Position numbers and translations under genes: made by a program. Source: Pseudomonas fluvialis (GTDB taxonomy: Bacteria > Pseudomonadota > Gammaproteobacteria > Pseudomonadales > Pseudomonadaceae). Taken from it: DNA of 64,000 nt. Of this stretch, positions 59,830 to 64,000 are shown piece after piece. The stretch covers positions 339,989-403,988 of the forward strand of contig NZ_JACHLL010000004.1 of the NCBI RefSeq assembly GCF_014207935.1, written 5' to 3'. The stretch's first letter is position 1. Each line of letters begins with the position of its first letter. A model generated the notes under the pieces. It was not told the origin of the DNA. It saw only the letters and a list, made by a program, of their open reading frames with translations, and did not search any database.

Positions 59830-60162
59830 TTACTTGTCCGCAACCTTGACAGTGATATGGCAAGACCGCTTGACGATGCGATCAGCGCGGCCCTTGGCAC
59901 GCGGCATGATGCGCTTCAGCGAACGCCCTTCGTTGACGAAGACGGTGGAGACTTTCAGATCGTCCACATCCGCACCTTCGTTGTGCTCGGCGTTGGCTAC
60001 GGCCGACTCCAGCACTTTCTTCATGATCTCGGCAGCTTTCTTCGAACTGAAAGCCAGGAGGTTGAGCGCTTCGCCCACCTTCTTCCCACGGATCTGGTCG
60101 GCGACCAAGCGGGCTTTCTGGGCGGAGATTCGAGCGCCCGACAGCTTAGCGGCTACTTCCAT
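59830..60162 (-). CDS. rplV: 50S ribosomal protein L22
   Basis: A 110-residue exit-tunnel protein; [20 protein letters not shown] and [19 protein letters not shown] are conserved. Confidence 0.99.
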
Positions 60163-60175
60163 CGTTCCTTACCCC

Positions 60176-60451
60176 TTAACGCTTGGCTTTCTTGTCCGCA
60201 GCATGCCCACGATAAGTGCGGGTAGCAGCGAACTCGCCGAGTTTGTGGCCGACCATGTCTTCGTTAACGAGAACCGGGACATGTTGACGACCGTTGTGTA
60301 CAGCGATGGTCAGACCGACCATTTGCGGCAGTACGATGGAGCGACGCGACCAGGTTTTAACCGGCTTGCGATCGTTCTTTTCCACCGCCACTTCGACCTT
60401 CTTCAGTAGGTGAAGATCGATAAAAGGACCTTTTTTCAGAGAACGCGGCAC
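60176..60451 (-). CDS. rpsS: 30S ribosomal protein S19
   Basis: A 91-residue head protein; [20 protein letters not shown] and [18 protein letters not shown] are diagnostic. Confidence 0.99.
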   Translation of the reverse strand: MPRSLKKGPFIDLHLLKKVEVAVEKNDRKPVKTWSRRSIVLPQMVGLTIAVHNGRQHVPVLVNEDMVGHKLGEFAATRTYRGHAADKKAKR

Positions 60452-60467
60452 TGTCGTATCCCTCTAG

Positions 60468-61289
60468 TTACTTGCGGCGACGAACGATCATGTTGTCGGT
60501 GCGCTTGTTGGAGCGAGTCTTCGCACCCTTGGTCGGGAAGCCCCACGGCGAAACCGGGTGACGACCACCAGAAGTACGACCCTCACCACCACCATGCGGG
60601 TGATCTACCGGGTTCATGGCAACACCACGAACGGTCGGACGAACACCGCGCCAGCGCTTGGCACCGGCCTTGCCCAGGGAGCGCAGGCTATGCTCGGAGT
60701 TGGAAACCTCACCGAGAGTCGCACGGCATTCCGACAGGACTTTACGCATCTCGCCGGAGCGCAGACGCACAGTCACGTAAGCACCTTCACGAGCAACCAG
60801 CTGGGCCGAAGCACCCGCAGAGCGAGCGATCTGCGCACCTTTACCCGGCTTCAGTTCGATGCCGTGAATGGTGCTACCCACCGGAATGTTACGCAGCGGC
60901 AGCGAGTTACCAGCCTTGATCGGAGCCTGAGCACCGGATACCAGCTGATCGCCAGCCTTCACGCCCTTAGGAGCGATGATGTAGGCGCGCTCGCCATCTG
61001 CATACTTCAGCAGAGCGATGTGAGCAGTACGGTTCGGGTCATATTCGATGCGCTCAACGGTGGCAGGGATGCCATCCTTGTTGCGACGGAAGTCGACCAG
61101 ACGATAGTGCTGCTTGTGACCACCGCCGATGTGGCGAGTGGTGATGCGGCCGTTGTTGTTACGACCACCAGTCTTCGACTTCTTTTCCAGCAGCGGCGCG
61201 TACGGAGCCCCTTTGTGCAGGTCCTGATTGACCACTTTGACAACAAAGCGGCGGCCTGCGGAAGTCGGTTTGCATTTAACGATTGCCAT
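60468..61289 (-). CDS. rplB: 50S ribosomal protein L2
   Basis: A 273-residue protein essential for peptidyl transfer. [20 protein letters not shown], the conserved [20 protein letters not shown] (with the catalytic-region His) and the terminal NMIVRRRK are intact. Confidence 0.99.
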   Translation of the reverse strand: MAIVKCKPTSAGRRFVVKVVNQDLHKGAPYAPLLEKKSKTGGRNNNGRITTRHIGGGHKQHYRLVDFRRNKDGIPATVERIEYDPNRTAHIALLKYADGERAYIIAPKGVKAGDQLVSGAQAPIKAGNSLPLRNIPVGSTIHGIELKPGKGAQIARSAGASAQLVAREGAYVTVRLRSGEMRKVLSECRATLGEVSNSEHSLRSLGKAGAKRWRGVRPTVRGVAMNPVDHPHGGGEGRTSGGRHPVSPWGFPTKGAKTRSNKRTDNMIVRRRK

Positions 61290-61303
61290 GATGCGCCCCT
61301 TCC

Positions 61304-61603
61304 TTACTCAGCACTGCTGGTGAAATCGAGATCCTGGCCCGGCTGGAGAGCGATGTACGCTTTCTTCCAGTCGTTGCGCTTGCCCAGACCACGGACAGTG
61401 CGCTTGGTCTTGCCCTTGACGTTCAGGGTGGTTACGCGAGCAACCTTTACACCGAACAGGGTTTCGACAGCCTTCTTGATTTCCAGCTTGGTTGCGTCAG
61501 TAGCAACCTTGAAAACGAACTGACCCTTGCTATCTGCAAGTACGGTGGCCTTCTCGGAGATGTGCGGGCCAACCAGCACTTTGAATACGCGTTCCTGGTT
61601 CAT
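61304..61603 (-). CDS. rplW: 50S ribosomal protein L23
   Basis: A 99-residue exit-tunnel protein that docks trigger factor and [23 protein letters not shown] and [16 protein letters not shown] fit. Its start overlaps the rplD stop by four bases. Confidence 0.98.
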   Translation of the reverse strand: MNQERVFKVLVGPHISEKATVLADSKGQFVFKVATDATKLEIKKAVETLFGVKVARVTTLNVKGKTKRTVRGLGKRNDWKKAYIALQPGQDLDFTSSAE

Positions 61604-62202
61604 CCCAGCAGCTCCTCGAATTTCTTCACGGCCGACACGGTGACCAGCACCTTGTCATAGGCGATCAGACTTACCGGGTCGGAACCTTGTACGTCACGCA
61701 CATCGACATGCGGCAGGTTGCGCGCGGCCAGGTACAGGTTCTGGTCGACGGCATCGGAAACGATCAGCACGTCGGTCAGGCCCATGCCGTTCAGCTTGGC
61801 CAGCAGATCTTTGGTCTTCGGCGCTTCAACGATGAATTCCTCAACCACTACCAGACGCTCGGAACGAACCAGCTCAGCAAGGATGGAGCGCAGAGCAGCG
61901 CGGTACATCTTCTTGTTCAGCTTTTGGCTGTGATCCTGCGGCTTGGCAGCGAAAGTCACACCACCGGAACGCCAGATGGGGCTGCGAATGGTGCCAGCAC
62001 GAGCACGACCAGTGCCCTTCTGACGCCACGGCTTCTTGCCACCACCGGAAACTTCGGAACGGGTCTTTTGCGCGCGAGTGCCCTGACGGCCACCGGCCAT
62101 GTAGGCAACAACAGCCTGGTGAACCAGAGTCTCGTTGAATTCGCCGCCAAAAGTACGCTCGCAGACTTCGATAGCCTGAGCGCCATTTACATTCAATTGC
62201 AT
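61600..62202 (-). CDS. rplD: 50S ribosomal protein L4
   Basis: A 200-residue protein; [40 protein letters not shown] are the extended loop. In E. coli L4 represses the S10 operon; no matching leader was tested here. Confidence 0.99.
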   Translation of the reverse strand: MQLNVNGAQAIEVCERTFGGEFNETLVHQAVVAYMAGGRQGTRAQKTRSEVSGGGKKPWRQKGTGRARAGTIRSPIWRSGGVTFAAKPQDHSQKLNKKMYRAALRSILAELVRSERLVVVEEFIVEAPKTKDLLAKLNGMGLTDVLIVSDAVDQNLYLAARNLPHVDVRDVQGSDPVSLIAYDKVLVTVSAVKKFEELLG

Positions 62203-62217
62203 CTCAGCACTCTCCCC

Positions 62218-62847
62218 TTAAGCCTTGGCAGCCGGACGCACGATCACGTCGCCACCAGGAGCGCCCGGAACGGCACCCTTGACCAGCAGCAGATTGCGCT
62301 CGGCATCGACACGGACCACTTCCAGGGACTGCACAGTCACGCGCTCAGCGCCCAGGTGACCGGACATTTTCTTGCCCTTGAATACGCGACCCGGAGTCTG
62401 GCACTGGCCAATGGAACCCGGAGCACGGTGGGAGACGGAGTTACCGTGAGTGTTGTCTTGGCCACGGAAGTTCCAGCGCTTGATGGTACCGGCATAGCCT
62501 TTACCCTTGGACTGACCGGTGACATCCACCAGCTGTCCTGCCTGGAACAGATCAACATTGATCGAGTCGCCAGCTTGGTACTCGCCTTCTTCCAGGCGGA
62601 ACTCCCAAACACCGCGACCAGCTGCAACATTGGCCTTGGCAAAGTGACCGGCCTGAGCCTTGGTCACACGGGAAGCACGACGCTCACCGACAGTCACCTG
62701 GACTGCACGATAGCCATCGCTGTCTTCGTTCTTGAACTGGGTGACGCGATTCGGTTCGACCTCGATGACCGTAACCGGAATGGAGACACCTTCTTCGGTG
62801 AAAATGCGGGTCATGCCGCACTTACGACCGACTACACCAATAGTCAT
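62218..62847 (-). CDS. rplC: 50S ribosomal protein L3
   Basis: A 209-residue protein; [20 protein letters not shown] fixes the start at 62847 (GAGG nine bases before). [20 protein letters not shown] includes the Gln that is methylated in E. coli. Confidence 0.99.
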   Translation of the reverse strand: MTIGVVGRKCGMTRIFTEEGVSIPVTVIEVEPNRVTQFKNEDSDGYRAVQVTVGERRASRVTKAQAGHFAKANVAAGRGVWEFRLEEGEYQAGDSINVDLFQAGQLVDVTGQSKGKGYAGTIKRWNFRGQDNTHGNSVSHRAPGSIGQCQTPGRVFKGKKMSGHLGAERVTVQSLEVVRVDAERNLLLVKGAVPGAPGGDVIVRPAAKA

Positions 62848-62931
62848 GTTGTAAAACCTCATGAGTGTACGGGGCTTTCACCCGCTATGGCCGCCCATTT
62901 CAGAGCGTTACACGACTAAAACCCCAAGGTC

Positions 62932-63243
62932 TTAGCCGAGGCTGATCTGCACTTCCACGCCAGCCGCAAGATCAAGCTTCATCAGCGCATCAACGGTTTT
63001 ATCCGTCGGCTGGACGATGTCCAGAACACGCTTATGAGTGCGAATCTCGTACTGGTCGCGCGCGTCTTTGTTGACGTGCGGAGAAACCAGAACAGTGAAA
63101 CGCTCCTTGCGAGTAGGCAGAGGAATCGGACCACGCACCTGAGCACCAGTACGTTTCGCGGTTTCCACGATTTCCTGGGTAGATTGATCGATCAGGCGAT
63201 GGTCAAAAGCCTTCAACCGAATACGGATTTGTTGGTTTTGCAT
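62932..63243 (-). CDS. rpsJ: 30S ribosomal protein S10
   Basis: A 103-residue protein, also the transcription antitermination factor Nus[21 protein letters not shown] and [20 protein letters not shown] are diagnostic. First gene of the S10 operon, with a near-consensus promoter about 60 bp upstream. Confidence 0.99.
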
Positions 63244-63305
63244 TTGACCTTAGACTCCAAGTTGCCATTCCCACCGAACGCAAACGCCCGATAAAAGGAG
63301 GCGCA

Positions 63306-63334
63306 ATTGTACGGATGCGCCCTAGGGGTGTCAA
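63306..63334 (-). promoter_or_regulatory. Sigma-70 promoter of the S10 operon
   Basis: On the minus strand TTGACA (63329-63334), 17 bp spacer, TACAAT (63306-63311): near perfect consensus, with A/T-rich DNA upstream that may act as an UP element. The predicted start is near 63299. Confidence 0.9.
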
Positions 63335-63353
63335 TAAATGATCAACAAATAGA

Positions 63354-63377
63354 AAAAGGGCCCCGAAGGGCCCTTTT
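63354..63377 (-). terminator. Rho-independent terminator after tuf
   Basis: AAAAGGGCCC-CGAA-GGGCCCTTTT with a T run on the minus strand, 15 bp after the tuf stop. Confidence 0.9.
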
Positions 63378-63391
63378 CACAGATCAATCGA

Positions 63392-64000
63392 TTACTCGAT
63401 GACCTTGGCAACCACGCCAGCACCAACGGTACGGCCGCCTTCGCGAATCGCGAAGCGCAGACCATCTTCCATGGCGATCGGCTTGATCAGGGTGACAACC
63501 ATCTTGATGTTGTCGCCCGGCATTACCATCTCAACGCCTTCCGGCAGTTCGCACGAACCGGTTACGTCAGTGGTACGGAAGTAGAACTGCGGACGGTAGC
63601 CCTTGAAGAACGGGGTGTGACGACCACCTTCTTCCTTGGACAGTACGTACACTTCTGCTTCGAACACAGTGTGCGGCTTGATGGTGCCCGGCTTGGCCAG
63701 AACCTGACCACGCTCTACGTCGTCACGCTTGGTGCCGCGCAGCAGAACGCCACAGTTCTCACCAGCACGACCTTCGTCGAGCAGCTTGCGGAACATCTCA
63801 ACACCAGTACAGGTAGTCTTGGTGGTCGGACGCAGACCGACGATCTCGATTTCTTCCTGAATCTTGACGATACCGCGCTCTACACGACCGGTCACTACAG
63901 TGCCACGGCCAGAGATCGAGAACACGTCTTCGATCGGCATCAGGAACGGCTTGTCGATGGCACGAACCGGCTCAGGGATGTAAGCATCCAGAGTCTCAAC
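63392..64000 (-). CDS. tuf: Elongation factor Tu (5' partial)
   Basis: The C-terminal 202 residues of EF-Tu; the frame runs off the window end ([20 protein letters not shown] at the edge). Domain 2 ([20 protein letters not shown]) and domain 3 ([38 protein letters not shown]) are complete; the GTPase domain lies outside. EF-Tu delivers aminoacyl-tRNA to the ribosome. Confidence 0.99.
   Translation of the reverse strand, partial: VETLDAYIPEPVRAIDKPFLMPIEDVFSISGRGTVVTGRVERGIVKIQEEIEIVGLRPTTKTTCTGVEMFRKLLDEGRAGENCGVLLRGTKRDDVERGQVLAKPGTIKPHTVFEAEVYVLSKEEGGRHTPFFKGYRPQFYFRTTDVTGSCELPEGVEMVMPGDNIKMVVTLIKPIAMEDGLRFAIREGGRTVGAGVVAKVIE

Overview
The window is chromosomal DNA of a GC-rich gammaproteobacterium, almost certainly a Pseudomonas. 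The run ssb - MFS - uvrA - bfrA - rplQ-rpoA-rpsD-rpsK-rpsM - rpmJ-secY ... rplC-rpsJ - tuf, and the block zinc-responsive ABC operon - oprG/ompW - epimerase - RmlD-like protein, follow the gene order I remember from Pseudomonas aeruginosa (PA4063-PA4069 and PA4232-PA4265). The species cannot be fixed from the window. No tRNA, rRNA, CRISPR array, transposase or prophage was seen, and no stretch over 300 bp lacks a gene.

Layout. 1-6.8 kb: cyclic-di-GMP enzymes (a PAS-GGDEF-EAL protein cut by the window start, and a frameshifted stand-alone EAL gene) around a CopD-like membrane protein, a DUF3313 lipoprotein, a chromate transporter and two tandem YdcH-type small proteins. 6.8-10.9 kb: mscL, rlmG, a divergent metal-efflux locus (short CDF transporter + DUF3703 against a MerR regulator, with a readable MerR-type operator), a SecD-P1-like lipoprotein and a DJ-1 protein. 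11-24 kb: two chemoreceptors, a purine permease overlapping trmA, an AraC regulator facing a MaoC protein, a MazG-like gene overlapping cmoM, paired DUF4136 lipoproteins, a GNAT and a FadH-type reductase. 24-28 kb: a YdcZ-type transporter, a membrane GGDEF cyclase, then an accessory-looking module of SDR + TetR (with two palindromic operators) and a BLUF blue-light sensor. 28-36 kb: pbpC and an alpha-2-macroglobulin lipoprotein, separated by a ~0.5 kb insert carrying a DUF559 nuclease-fold gene between inverted palindromic repeats.

36-44 kb: a DUF2214 membrane protein, a ~140 bp palindromic repeat that fills a convergent gap exactly, then a Zur-type site and a zinc-starvation operon (DUF2796/ZrgA, ABC ATPase, permease, DUF3299, chalcone-isomerase-like), OmpW/OprG with an ANR/FNR-like box, SirB2, and two nucleotide-sugar-type proteins. 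44-64 kb, nearly all on the minus strand: ssb, an MFS exporter, uvrA (plus), bfrA and the ribosomal alpha, spc and S10 operons with secY and rpoA, ending inside tuf. The catalase gene katA, expected between bfrA and rplQ, is absent.

The most interesting items are the DUF559 insertion that seems to supply the start of pbpC, the long palindromic repeat family (two copies), the SDR-TetR-BLUF module bounded by short direct repeats, and strong hairpins inside the spc operon between rpsN and rpsH. No wholly new multi-gene system is evident; most of the window is core genome.
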